A stretch of DNA of 64,000 nt from Hymenobacter taeanensis. GTDB lineage: Bacteria; Bacteroidota; Bacteroidia; Cytophagales; Hymenobacteraceae. The position numbers and the translations under genes are program-made. Of the stretch, positions 1 to 7,654 are shown one piece after another. How positions within the stretch are numbered: the first letter of the stretch is position 1; the number at the start of each line of letters is the position of its first letter. Below the pieces are notes generated by a model. It was given only the letters and a program-made list of their open reading frames with translations. It was not told the DNA's origin and made no database searches. The DNA is taken from contig NZ_CP053538.1 in assembly GCF_013137895.1 (NCBI RefSeq), positions 4,247,001 to 4,311,000 of the forward strand, given 5' to 3'.

Positions 1-140
1 GTTACGGTTGCGGGCGGGCTGGGGCGCTTCGATTTATCCTCGGGAGCCTTTGTGGTCATGGTGCCTTGCGCGAAGGAAGTAGCCGCCAGCAGAAAGGTGC
101 ACAGGAACAGAAAGAGGAATTTTGGGGTGAGGGTACGCAT
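1..140 (-). CDS. DUF2911-like secreted protein (N-terminus only)
   Basis: This is a partial gene running off the left edge; only the first 46 codons are present. It starts with ATG at 140 and encodes a basic n-region, a hydrophobic stretch (FLFLFLCTFLLAA) and a signal-peptidase site after SFA, so the product is exported. The mature start contains DKSKRPSPPATV, which resembles the opening of DUF2911 proteins, a Bacteroidetes periplasmic family of unknown function. The family call rests on this short motif and is an inference. The 200 bases to the next gene hold no other ORF. Confidence 0.6.
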   Translation of the reverse strand, partial: MRTLTPKFLFLFLCTFLLAATSFAQGTMTTKAPEDKSKRPSPPATV

Positions 141-340
141 ACTGATGAAGGGGGGTTTAGGAGAGAACACTGGAACAGAAAGCTCAACTTACGCACTTTG
201 TTTTCACAGCAGCACGCCTGAGGTTAAAAACAGGTACTTGACAAGCCAATGGACAACGCCAGGGTTCAATAGGTTGCCTATACTTTTCTCACTTGATTAG
301 CCTACACCACTTCGGTCCCACTTAGCCCACTGGTACTAGG

Positions 341-1642
341 TTAGTCTTCTCGCATCCGGGAGGTGTCGCGGGTATCGCTCATGCGCAGGTATACCAGCAG
401 CGAGATGGCCGCACAGGCCGTTACATACCAGTAAAACCAGGTTTCCACGCCCCGGTCTTTGGCCAGCAGCGCCACATACTCCGCCGACCCGCCAAAAATT
501 GCCACGGTAAGCGCATACGGTAGCCCCACCCCCAACGCCCTGATTTCCGTGGGGAACAGCTCGGCTTTCACTACCGCATTAATGGAGGTATACCCACTCA
601 CAATGAACAAGGCCAGCACCAGCAGCCCAAACGCGGCACCGGGCCCGGCCGAGTGGCCTAGCGCCGTGAGCAGCGGATACGTGCCGAGCGTAGCTCCAAA
701 CCCAAAGAACAGGAGGACCGGCCGCCGCCCTACGCGGTCGGAGATGGCGCCCAGCACGGGCTGCAGCAGCATGGCTACCCCCAGCGCCGCAAACGATACC
801 ATAGTAGCCTCGGCCTTGCTAAACCCGGCCGTATTCACCAAAAACTTCTGCGCGTACGTGGTAAATGTGTAAAAAACCACCGTGCCGCCCAGTGTCAGGC
901 CCACGACCGTAAGTATCTCCCGCGGGTAGCTTAGCAGCAGTGTGAGCTTGCTGGGTTGAGCGGTACTGGTGCTGGTCTGCTTGGTGAAGGCATCGGTTTC
1001 TTCCATGGTGCGGCGCAGGTACAGGGCTACCAGTGCTGCTCCCGCCCCAATGGCAAACGGCACGCGCCAACCCCAGGCATACAGCTCCTCGGTGCTCAGC
1101 ACGGCCTGTAGGCCTAGCTGTACCAGCAGCGCCAGCAACTGCCCGGCAATCAGGGTCACGTACTGAAAGCTTGAGAAGAACCCCCGGTTACGCTGATCAG
1201 CCATTTCGCTCAGGTACGTAGCCGAGGTGCCGTATTCCCCGCCTACGCTCAGGCCCTGCAGCAGGCGCGCTATTACGAGGAGCACGGGTGCTGCCACGCC
1301 AATTTGCCCATACGAAGGCGTAAGAGCAATCAGCAATGAGCCTCCACACATCAGCAGCACCGAGAGCAGCAATGCTGCTTTCCGCCCGTGCCGGTCGGCG
1401 TAAATACCCATCAGCCAGCCGCCCAGGGGCCGCATCAGAAAGCCGACCGCAAAAATGGCTGCCGAGTTGAGCAGCTGGGCCGTAAGGTCGCCCTTAGGAA
1501 AGAAGGCCGGGGCAAAGTACAAGGCAAAGGCTGAGTACACGTACCAGTCGTACCACTCTACCAGGTTGCCCACCGAGCCGCTGAAGATGGAGCGAATACG
1601 GGAGGCCATGGTGCGCGGCGCGGGAGTAGTAGAGGGTGCCAT
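341..1642 (-). CDS. MFS transporter, metabolite:H+ symporter (MHS) type
   Basis: This is a 433-residue inner-membrane protein with about 12 hydrophobic segments. The N-terminal NLVEWYDWYVYS segment, the loop motif DRHGRK after TM2 and GLSVGGEYGTSATYLSE in TM4-5 are typical of the MHS family (alpha-ketoglutarate, proline/betaine and citrate proton symporters). The second-half copy of the loop motif is SDRVGRRP. The family usually imports organic acids or zwitterions with protons; the substrate cannot be read from sequence. An alternative start is the internal Met12, just before the first conserved segment. The gene stands alone, divergent from the riboswitch-led transcript on its upstream side. 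Confidence 0.85.
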   Translation of the reverse strand: MAPSTTPAPRTMASRIRSIFSGSVGNLVEWYDWYVYSAFALYFAPAFFPKGDLTAQLLNSAAIFAVGFLMRPLGGWLMGIYADRHGRKAALLLSVLLMCGGSLLIALTPSYGQIGVAAPVLLVIARLLQGLSVGGEYGTSATYLSEMADQRNRGFFSSFQYVTLIAGQLLALLVQLGLQAVLSTEELYAWGWRVPFAIGAGAALVALYLRRTMEETDAFTKQTSTSTAQPSKLTLLLSYPREILTVVGLTLGGTVVFYTFTTYAQKFLVNTAGFSKAEATMVSFAALGVAMLLQPVLGAISDRVGRRPVLLFFGFGATLGTYPLLTALGHSAGPGAAFGLLVLALFIVSGYTSINAVVKAELFPTEIRALGVGLPYALTVAIFGGSAEYVALLAKDRGVETWFYWYVTACAAISLLVYLRMSDTRDTSRMRED

Positions 1643-1701
1643 AGGCCAGTATTGAAGGGGGAAGGGAACAGCCGCAAAATAGCATGAACTAACGCCACAG
1701 C

Positions 1702-1836
1702 TGTCATTACGAGCCGAAGGTGAGGAATCTGAGGTATCTTCTAGATGCGAGTGACTAGCTCGCGTTCTGTTTTAAGTTGTGCATACATCCGTCCTACGGC
1801 CAAGTAGTAGATTCCTCACCGCGTTCGGAGTGACAC
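1702..1836. repeat. MITE-like element with imperfect terminal inverted repeats
   Basis: The two ends are inverted copies: the left end reads gtcattacgagccgaaggtg followed by aggaatct, and the right end is its near reverse complement, starting agattcctcacc and ending in gtgac. About 22 of 28 positions match. The roughly 135-bp body holds no ORF. Size and structure fit a non-autonomous MITE/REP-type repeat, and it lies directly upstream of the riboswitch promoter. Copy number elsewhere in the genome is unknown. Confidence 0.5.
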
Positions 1837-1849
1837 TGATGCATTCTGC

Positions 1850-1857
1850 TACCTTTG
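1850..1857 (+). promoter_or_regulatory. Putative -7 element TACCTTTG for the riboswitch transcript
   Basis: TACCTTTG matches the Bacteroidetes -7 consensus TAnnTTTG and lies about 40 bases before the riboswitch core. No clear TTG -33 box is seen at standard spacing. The same octamer occurs in five other intergenic sites in this window, each facing a gene. Confidence 0.4.
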
Positions 1858-1894
1858 GCCCATAGTTCTTTGTCTGCTTATTCCAGTCAGACGA

Positions 1895-2062
1895 GCGGCA
1901 GGTGTTTGGCTTCGGCCAGAATGAAAAGGGAACCGGGTGCAACTCCCGGACAGACGCGCTACTGTAAGTAACCATCAGCCAGTGCTTTCCAACTACGGCC
2001 CATTGCCCATATAAAGGCGAGAAGGGCGGAAAGCATGTTACAAGTCAGGAGACCTGCCCGCC
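1895..2062 (+). ncRNA. Cobalamin (B12) riboswitch
   Basis: The segment carries the hallmarks of the cobalamin aptamer in order: ggtgtttggcttcggcca at about 1901, aaaagggaaccgggtgcaac at 1924, the cgctactgtaag core at 1957, ccagtgctttc at 1979, and the B12-box-like caggagacctgcc at 2046-2058. The RNA reads toward the thioesterase gene at 2264, leaving about 200 bases for an expression platform. That span contains small hairpins (ccggcta/tagccgg around 2133-2150, ggccgc/gcggcc around 2208-2223) and a 25-codon ORF starting with ATG at 2070. No B12 transport or synthesis gene follows. The aptamer call is strong; the regulated gene is inferred. Confidence 0.88.
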
Positions 2063-2263
2063 GCTCTTAATGATGAGGCTCCTGCGCGAACCAGGTCCTT
2101 GTCGGGTGCTGCTGCGGGCTGTGACCCTCTCCTTCCGGCTAGTATAGCCGGGCGAAGGGCAGTATGTGCGTAGGCCAGGTAGCCGGCAATGAGAAGGTTG
2201 CAAAAAGGGCCGCAGAAGCGGCCGGCAGAGCGAGTTTTCTCTTTACCACCTCCTCCTCTACCT

Positions 2264-2680
2264 ATGTCTTCACTAGACGAAAAAATCAGCCGAGCCGAAA
2301 CCCGCATCTTTAAAGCGGTATTCCCGAACACCACCAACCACTACGACACCCTCTTTGGCGGCACCACGCTGCACATGATGGATGAGGTAGCCTTTATCAC
2401 GGCCACCCGCTTCAGCCGCCTCAAAATGGTCACAGTCTCCTCAGATAAGGTTGACTTCACCCACCCCATACCTGGCGGCACGCTGGTAGAGCTCATTGGG
2501 CGCGTGGCCCGCGTAGGAAACACCAGCCTGCAAGTGCGCGTAGAGCTGTTTGTGGAGCAGATGTACTCCGAAGAGCGTGTCAAGGCCGTTTCGGGCTTGT
2601 TCACCTTCGTAGCCATTGATGAGCAGAAACGCCCGGTTTCTATTCTAGGCCACCCTGAACCTACTCAACAGTTTAAATAG
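2264..2680 (+). CDS. Acyl-CoA thioesterase, hotdog fold
   Basis: This is a 138-residue single-domain hotdog protein of the YciA/BFIT-like acyl-CoA thioesterase group, which hydrolyses acyl-CoA to free acid and CoA in the cytoplasm. The segment HYDTLFGGTTLHMMDEVAF holds the conserved N/G-G...D/E region of the hotdog helix, and FTHPIPGGTLVELIGRV forms the following strands. The reading frame is open upstream to 2189, but the ATG at 2264 (MSSLDEKISRAETRIF) fits family length. A cobalamin riboswitch lies about 200 bases upstream in the same direction, an unusual context. A paralogue lies at 21429. Confidence 0.85.
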   Translation: MSSLDEKISRAETRIFKAVFPNTTNHYDTLFGGTTLHMMDEVAFITATRFSRLKMVTVSSDKVDFTHPIPGGTLVELIGRVARVGNTSLQVRVELFVEQMYSEERVKAVSGLFTFVAIDEQKRPVSILGHPEPTQQFK

Positions 2681-2821
2681 CTTACAACCAGAGTGGTTAT
2701 CCTCTAGTACCCTTATCCATTCCTTTTTTCTTGGAATAAAAAGCGCTGGCTGAACCTTTCAGGCACAAGCGTAGGTTTATCGAACTATTCATATCACCTG
2801 ATTTTCTCCTCTCAGTAGAAA

Positions 2822-3127
2822 ATGGAGCAGACCTTGCCTAATCAAAAAGCCCGTTTGGAACAGTCGTTCAAGGAAGCCGATAAAGCTCGTGAGGAGCTTA
2901 CCGATTCCATCTCAAATTCTGTGGCTGCCAACTGCGACCTGTTACACCACGGCCTGGTAAGCGCCAAGGGCCTGGAAGTTACGACGGAGATGTACCGCCA
3001 CCTGCTGGGCCACTTACTACGTCATCCTTCCGGGGAGGTCCGTTCTCAGGTGCTGGAGTGCTTTAACCATTCCATGGAGAAGTTCTGGCCCCGCAAATCG
3101 GCCATTACCGGCAGCGGAACCGACTAG
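2822..3127 (+). CDS. Hypothetical helical protein, 101 aa
   Basis: I do not recognise this gene. The 101-residue product is hydrophilic and predicted helical, with no signal peptide or membrane segment, and begins MEQTLPNQKARLEQSFKEA. The middle (HHGLVSAKGLEVTTEMYRHL) could form an amphipathic helix. Codon use matches the neighbours and a hairpin follows, so it is probably a real monocistronic gene. Confidence 0.6.
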   Translation: MEQTLPNQKARLEQSFKEADKAREELTDSISNSVAANCDLLHHGLVSAKGLEVTTEMYRHLLGHLLRHPSGEVRSQVLECFNHSMEKFWPRKSAITGSGTD

Positions 3128-3145
3128 CAAAACCTACTGTTTGAG

Positions 3146-3212
3146 AGCCGGCCCTGCTTAGCAGCATACGCACTGCCTCTGCGGTTGCGGCAGTTGCCAA
3201 GCAGGGCCGGCT
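3146..3212 (+). terminator. Intrinsic terminator hairpin
   Basis: A 14-bp perfect stem (agccggccctgctt with aagcagggccggct) closes a 39-base loop with its own 6-bp inner stem (actgcc/ggcagt), followed by a short T run. It lies 18 bases after the stop of the 101-aa gene. Confidence 0.65.
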
Positions 3213-3254
3213 TTTGCTTGCTCAAACATACGAGTGGCCTAGGCGGCATTTTCG

Positions 3255-3262
3255 TAGTTTTG
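3255..3262 (+). promoter_or_regulatory. Putative -7 element TAGTTTTG
   Basis: It matches TAnnTTTG and lies 51 bases before the flavoprotein start at 3314. No -33 box is recognisable. Confidence 0.3.
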
Positions 3263-3313
3263 TCCCTGCTTTTTACCCTTTGGTTCAAAGGCTAACTCCC
3301 TTTCACCTGTTTT

Positions 3314-4888
3314 ATGCCCATACCCCAGGAAATCGAGGTGCTGCTTCCCCCCGAAGTGGCCTACGATGAAATGGCGCGCTACCGCGCCCTCCTCAACGCG
3401 GCCGGCCTCGTGCCCGGTCAGGCCGATTTTGTGCACTTGCGCAAGCGCTCCATTGATGCGCGTGGCCGTCAGCCCCAGGTGCGCCTGCGCGCCGATATTT
3501 ACCAGACCCCACCACCCGCTAACCTGTTTGGTCCCTGGTTTCACTATTCCAACGTAAGTCAGGCCCGGCGCTCAGTACTCATTGTGGGTGCGGGCCCCGC
3601 CGGGTTGTTTGCGGCTTTGCGGGCTATTGAGCTAGGCATTAAACCCATTGTGCTGGAGCGCGGCAAAGATGTGCGCACCCGCCGCCGCGACCTGGCCGCG
3701 CTTAATAAGGAGCACATCGTAGATAGTGACTCTAACTACTGTTTTGGCGAAGGCGGGGCCGGTACCTATTCTGATGGTAAGCTCTACACCCGCGCCACCA
3801 AACGCGGCGACGTAGGCCGCATCCTGCGTCTGCTGGTGCAGCACGGCGCCACCCCCGATATTCTCGTTGATGCCCACCCTCACATTGGCACCAACAAGCT
3901 GCCCTACGTGGTGCAGGCCCTTCGCGACACCATTCGGGAGGCCGGAGGCGAAGTGCGGTTTGAAACCCGCGTGACGGATTTGGTACTGGAGCAAAATAAC
4001 CTGCGCGGCGTAGTAACGGCAACTGGCGAGGCGTTGGAGGCCGATGCCGTAATTCTGGCCACCGGCCACTCGGCCCGTGATATATATGAGTTGCTGCACC
4101 GCCGTGGGGTGCTCATTGAGGCCAAGCCCTTTGCCCTGGGCGTGCGCGTAGAGCACCCGCAGGAGCTGATTGACCAAGCCCAGTACCGCCGCAAAGATCG
4201 GGGGGGCCTACCGGCAGCCTCGTATGCGCTGGTGCACCAAACCCAGTGGCAGAATAAGCAGCGGGGCGTATTTTCCTTCTGCATGTGCCCGGGGGGATTT
4301 ATTGTGCCGGCGGCCACTGCCCCCGGCGAGGTAGTGGTGAACGGCATGAGCCCCAGCCGCCGCGACTCGCGCTTTGCCAACTCCGGCATTGTTACGGCCA
4401 TTGAGCTCGAGGATATGGACCTGCGCCAGTACGGTGCGTTGGCCGGATTGCGCCTGCAGCAGGATATTGAACAGCGCGCCTGCCAGCTGGCCGGTAACAC
4501 CCAGTTGGCGCCCGCCCAGCGCCTCGGCGACTTCCTGAAGGGCAAAGTGTCGGCGGAGCTGCTGGAAACCAGCTACCAGCCGGGACTGGTTTCACTTCAG
4601 ATGGAAGAAGTGCTGGGCACTGGCCTAGCGGAACGACTGCGCCAGGGTTTCCGGAATTTTGGGCAGAAGATACCCGGCTACGCTACTAATGCCGCCCAAA
4701 TTGTGGGCGTGGAAAGCCGTACCTCCTCCCCGGTGCGCATCCCCCGGGACCGGGACACCCTGCAGCACCCCGAGGTGCGTGGGCTGTTTCCGTGCGGTGA
4801 GGGCGCGGGCTATGCCGGGGGCATTGTGTCGGCGGCTATGGATGGCGAGCGGTGCGCCGAAGCGGTACTGGCCGCTATCAGCGCCTGA
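3314..4888 (+). CDS. FAD-dependent dehydrogenase, COG2509 family
   Basis: This 524-residue cytoplasmic flavoprotein has a short N-terminal alpha/beta domain (residues 1-90), then a classical FAD-binding Rossmann motif, VGAGPAGLFAALRAIELG, at about 93-110. NYCFGEGGAGTYSDGKLYTR at about 142 is a signature of the COG2509 'uncharacterised FAD-dependent dehydrogenase' group. ATGHSARDIYELLHRRG and the C-terminal GEGAGYAGGIVSAAMDGERC close the flavin fold. Full length for the family. The physiological substrate is unknown. It stands alone between hairpins. Confidence 0.88.
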   Translation: MPIPQEIEVLLPPEVAYDEMARYRALLNAAGLVPGQADFVHLRKRSIDARGRQPQVRLRADIYQTPPPANLFGPWFHYSNVSQARRSVLIVGAGPAGLFAALRAIELGIKPIVLERGKDVRTRRRDLAALNKEHIVDSDSNYCFGEGGAGTYSDGKLYTRATKRGDVGRILRLLVQHGATPDILVDAHPHIGTNKLPYVVQALRDTIREAGGEVRFETRVTDLVLEQNNLRGVVTATGEALEADAVILATGHSARDIYELLHRRGVLIEAKPFALGVRVEHPQELIDQAQYRRKDRGGLPAASYALVHQTQWQNKQRGVFSFCMCPGGFIVPAATAPGEVVVNGMSPSRRDSRFANSGIVTAIELEDMDLRQYGALAGLRLQQDIEQRACQLAGNTQLAPAQRLGDFLKGKVSAELLETSYQPGLVSLQMEEVLGTGLAERLRQGFRNFGQKIPGYATNAAQIVGVESRTSSPVRIPRDRDTLQHPEVRGLFPCGEGAGYAGGIVSAAMDGERCAEAVLAAISA

Positions 4889-4982
4889 TACTTTCTCGCT
4901 TGTGCCGGTTTGAAACAGCCTTAAAGGTGCCTTGCTGGCCATTAGCGGGTTGCTTTCGTATACGGTACGGAAGTACGTTCCC

Positions 4983-4990
4983 TAGTTTTG
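4983..4990 (+). promoter_or_regulatory. Putative -7 element TAGTTTTG abutting a start codon
   Basis: TAnnTTTG match ends 8 bases before the ATG at 4999. With the usual -7 geometry the transcript would begin only a few bases before the start codon, so the mRNA may be leaderless or nearly so. Confidence 0.35.
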
Positions 4991-4998
4991 CTCCTATC

Positions 4999-5364
4999 AT
5001 GACACACAAGAAGACTCTCGTTCTCGGCGCCAGCGATAATCCTAACCGGTATGCTTACCGCGCCGTGCATCAGCTGAAAAACCATGGCCACGAGGTGGTA
5101 CCCGTGGGCATCCGTAAGGGCCAGGTGGCCGGTATGGATATCCACACTGATCGGCCCCAGTCAGAGGGCGTGGATACGGTTACGCTGTACGTAGGCCCCC
5201 AAAACCAACCCGGCTGGTACGACTATATTCTGGACCTGAACCCTAAGCGCATCATTTTTAACCCCGGCACCGAAAACCCCGAGCTGGAAGAACTGGCGCA
5301 GCAGCGCGGCATCCGTACGGAGGAGGCTTGCACCTTGGTCATGCTGTCAATAGGCCAGTATTAG
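4999..5364 (+). CDS. CoA-binding protein (YccU-like)
   Basis: This is a 121-residue Rossmann-fold protein of the CoA_binding family (COG1832). LVLGASDNPNRYAYRAVHQL contains the glycine-rich nucleotide loop, and NPGTENPELEELAQQRGI with EEACTLVML matches the family C-terminus. Members bind CoA or related nucleotides, but their role is not established. The ATG at 4999 is chosen because the fold begins right after it; upstream codons would be outside the family. Confidence 0.85.
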   Translation: MTHKKTLVLGASDNPNRYAYRAVHQLKNHGHEVVPVGIRKGQVAGMDIHTDRPQSEGVDTVTLYVGPQNQPGWYDYILDLNPKRIIFNPGTENPELEELAQQRGIRTEEACTLVMLSIGQY

Positions 5365-5372
5365 GGCCTCAG

Positions 5373-5440
5373 CATTCTATAGATTTACCAGAGGAGCTAA
5401 ACGACTGGTCGTTTAGCTCCTCTGGTAAATCTATAGAATG
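5373..5440. terminator. 33-bp perfect hairpin with T8 tail
   Basis: Arms 5373-5405 and 5408-5440 are exact reverse complements over 33 bases, separated by two bases, and followed by eight Ts at 5441-5448. It lies right after the CoA-binding gene and would terminate rightward transcription. The stem is far longer than most intrinsic terminators. Confidence 0.8.
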
Positions 5441-5540
5441 TTTTTTTTACTATACTTACAAGAGTATTGACTAGCAGTCAGGGCTCGGATAGCGCACTAC
5501 CCAGACCAGTTAATCTTTATCAAATCCAATGACTATACCC

Positions 5541-5969
5541 ATGAAGTACCTACTATTTTTACCAGCGGCGCTGTTGGCGCTGACCAGCTGCAACAAGCAA
5601 ACTGGAGATGTGGCGCCTACGCACAAAGTAACCGTAAGTATTGAAGCAAAAAATAGCTCAAGCGACTATGAAGGCCGCATGTTGGTGCAGAAGGAAACGG
5701 GCCTGAACCTTACTACGGTGTATTCAAAAAGTCTGCGCACTGGCTCCAGTTCTTTCAATCATAACGAGCGGCCGGTACCAGCCGGCACCACCTTCAAGGC
5801 AGAGGTACAGTTCTACCCCCTCATGCCCCAGCCGGGCGCTTCCCTATCTGGTTCTATTCAGGCCACCATCAAGGTAGATGGAGAAGTGAAGAACACGGTA
5901 ACCATTTCTGGACTCACGCCTGTGAATTCAGCAGGCCTGCGCACGGCTACCATTAGTACTTCCCTCTAG
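5541..5969 (+). CDS. Hypothetical lipoprotein, 142 aa
   Basis: The product has a short signal peptide (MKYLLFLPAALLAL) ending in a TSC lipobox, so it is probably lipidated and sent to the cell envelope. The rest is beta-rich and threonine/serine-rich with no recognisable domain. The frame is open from ATG 5529, but the second ATG at 5541 gives a normal signal peptide. It sits alone between two hairpins. Confidence 0.65.
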   Translation: MKYLLFLPAALLALTSCNKQTGDVAPTHKVTVSIEAKNSSSDYEGRMLVQKETGLNLTTVYSKSLRTGSSSFNHNERPVPAGTTFKAEVQFYPLMPQPGASLSGSIQATIKVDGEVKNTVTISGLTPVNSAGLRTATISTSL

Positions 5970-6006
5970 GGCAAGTCTGCTTTTTACCTTCTTACAGCTG
6001 TACCAG

Positions 6007-6036
6007 TCAGCGCCAACTCAATTGAGTTGGCGCTGA
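6007..6036. terminator. Perfect 30-base palindrome with T7 tail
   Basis: A fully self-complementary 30-mer (half-site tcagcgccaactcaa) is followed by seven Ts. It lies 37 bases after the lipoprotein gene and acts as a rightward intrinsic terminator. Confidence 0.75.
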
Positions 6037-6213
6037 TTTTTTTATAGACTATCATTCAAGATATCCAGCACATTTACAGCCCTTTCCAGCGCTACGCTGA
6101 ATTGCCTGTAAGCCCATGCTATTTTTTTCTGCAGCTTAGGCAACCCCACCCCGGCAGGGTGCATCTAGCCCTCCAAACGACTTGCTCCTGACTCAACCTT
6201 TACTCTTCCTTCC

Positions 6214-6798
6214 GTGACTGATGCTGACCTCATAGCCGCCTGCCGCCAAGGCAGCAGCCGTGCCCAAAAGCTGCTCTATGAGCGGTTTGCGGGCCTGATG
6301 CTGTCAGTGTGCATGCGCTACCTGCGGCGCCGCGAAGACGCTGAGGAAGCCCTGATTGTGGGCTTCACCAAAGTATTCCGGGCCCTGGACCAGTACCGCC
6401 ACGATGGCTCGTTTGAAGGCTGGATTCGCCGGATTATGGTAAACGAAGCGCTAGGCCTCCTGCGCCGTAAGGAGCCCCTGCACATGGCCATCGACGATTT
6501 GACCTACGACGTGCCCGCCACAGCGGCCACGGCCGAGAGCCAGCTTAACGCCGATGATATGCTGGCCGTATTGGCCGAGCTGCCCGCAGGCTACCGCACG
6601 GTGTTTAACCTGTATGCCCTGGAGGGCTACACCCACCCCGAAATTGGCGAGCTGCTCGGTATTTCGGAAGGCACGAGCAAGTCGCAGCTCAGTAAGGCCC
6701 GGGCCATGCTCCAGCGCCGCCTCGCGGTAGCAGGAGCCCAAGCCCGGCCCTCCTCCACCTCCTCAACGAAAGAAGTATATGCAACCGGAAGATATTGA
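6214..6798 (+). CDS. RNA polymerase sigma factor, ECF subfamily
   Basis: This 194-residue protein has a sigma-70 region 2 (SRAQKLLYERFAGLMLSVCM then RREDAEEALIVGFTKVFRAL) and a region 4 helix-turn-helix (LPAGYRTVFNLYALEGYTHP, then GISEGTSKSQLSKARAML). It directs core RNA polymerase to a specific promoter set. The start is GTG at 6214, which places region 2 at the usual distance. The end overlaps the anti-sigma-like gene by 20 bases, implying translational coupling and a shared regulon with the next two genes. Confidence 0.92.
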   Translation: MTDADLIAACRQGSSRAQKLLYERFAGLMLSVCMRYLRRREDAEEALIVGFTKVFRALDQYRHDGSFEGWIRRIMVNEALGLLRRKEPLHMAIDDLTYDVPATAATAESQLNADDMLAVLAELPAGYRTVFNLYALEGYTHPEIGELLGISEGTSKSQLSKARAMLQRRLAVAGAQARPSSTSSTKEVYATGRY

Positions 6799-7630
6799 TA
6801 AGCTGTTTCGGGACCGACTGGAGGGCCATGCACCCACGCCGCCCGCCTACCTCTGGGACCAACTGGAGGCCGAAATTCAGCCCAAGCGCAAGCGCCGCCC
6901 CGTTATGTGGCTGGCTGCCGCAGCCGTGGCTTTGCTCACGCTGCTGGGAGGCGCCTGGTTGCTGCTGTTGCAACAGGGCCCAAGCAGTGGCCTAAGTACC
7001 GGCACCGTGGCTTCAGCTGCTAACCCGAGCCCCGAAAAAAAATCCAGCATTGCTCAGGCAACCCCCACTACTCCTTCACCATCTACCACCACAGAAGCCC
7101 CGGACAAGGCAACGCCGGTAGAGGTGGCCACCTCTGAAACTTCTGAATCTCGGTCCGTGGGTGTACAACCGGACCCCGCTCCAGAAGCCCAACCTGCTGC
7201 TTTAGCTCGCACTTCGGCCCCGCGCACTGCTGCCAGCTACTCCCTGAAACCTATACCAGCTGCCGCTTCTTCTAGCCAGACATTGGCTGTCACCTCACCT
7301 AGTTCAGCTGCTCCGGAGCGGCGGGTGGGTACGGTAGCACAGCCTCTGCCGGAGCTCCCCACCAACACCCTAGCTTCCTCTACTCCCACCACATCGGCTC
7401 CTATTGGTGCTATTGAGGTGGAAGTACGCCCCGCCCCGGCTACTACTGCTATGGCTATGGCGGAGGCTTCGGAAAACAGTCACCGCCCACGCCTTGGAGC
7501 CTTGCTGCAGCAGGCCCGCAACGCCGTGCGGGGCGACAAAGTGAGCCTGACAGAAGCCGGCCTGCCGGAAATGGTAACGGTGCAGGCCCGTCTGGGCAAC
7601 CGCACGCTTACCAAAGTAATCCAACTCTAA
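6779..7630 (+). CDS. Probable anti-sigma factor, single-pass membrane protein
   Basis: The 283-residue product starts with a short cytoplasmic segment (DIDKLFRDRLEGHAPTPPAY, then LWDQLEAEI) of the type seen in Bacteroidetes anti-sigma proteins. One membrane span follows at about 43-64 (MWLAAAAVALLTLLGGAWLL). The long periplasmic part is Ser/Thr/Pro/Ala-rich and low in complexity, ending in a small basic domain. Overlap with the ECF sigma gene supports the assignment; no ASD zinc motif is visible, so the function is inferred from context. Confidence 0.7.
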   Translation: MQPEDIDKLFRDRLEGHAPTPPAYLWDQLEAEIQPKRKRRPVMWLAAAAVALLTLLGGAWLLLLQQGPSSGLSTGTVASAANPSPEKKSSIAQATPTTPSPSTTTEAPDKATPVEVATSETSESRSVGVQPDPAPEAQPAALARTSAPRTAASYSLKPIPAAASSSQTLAVTSPSSAAPERRVGTVAQPLPELPTNTLASSTPTTSAPIGAIEVEVRPAPATTAMAMAEASENSHRPRLGALLQQARNAVRGDKVSLTEAGLPEMVTVQARLGNRTLTKVIQL

Positions 7631-7654
7631 CGCTGCCTTTTTCTCCTTTACGTC

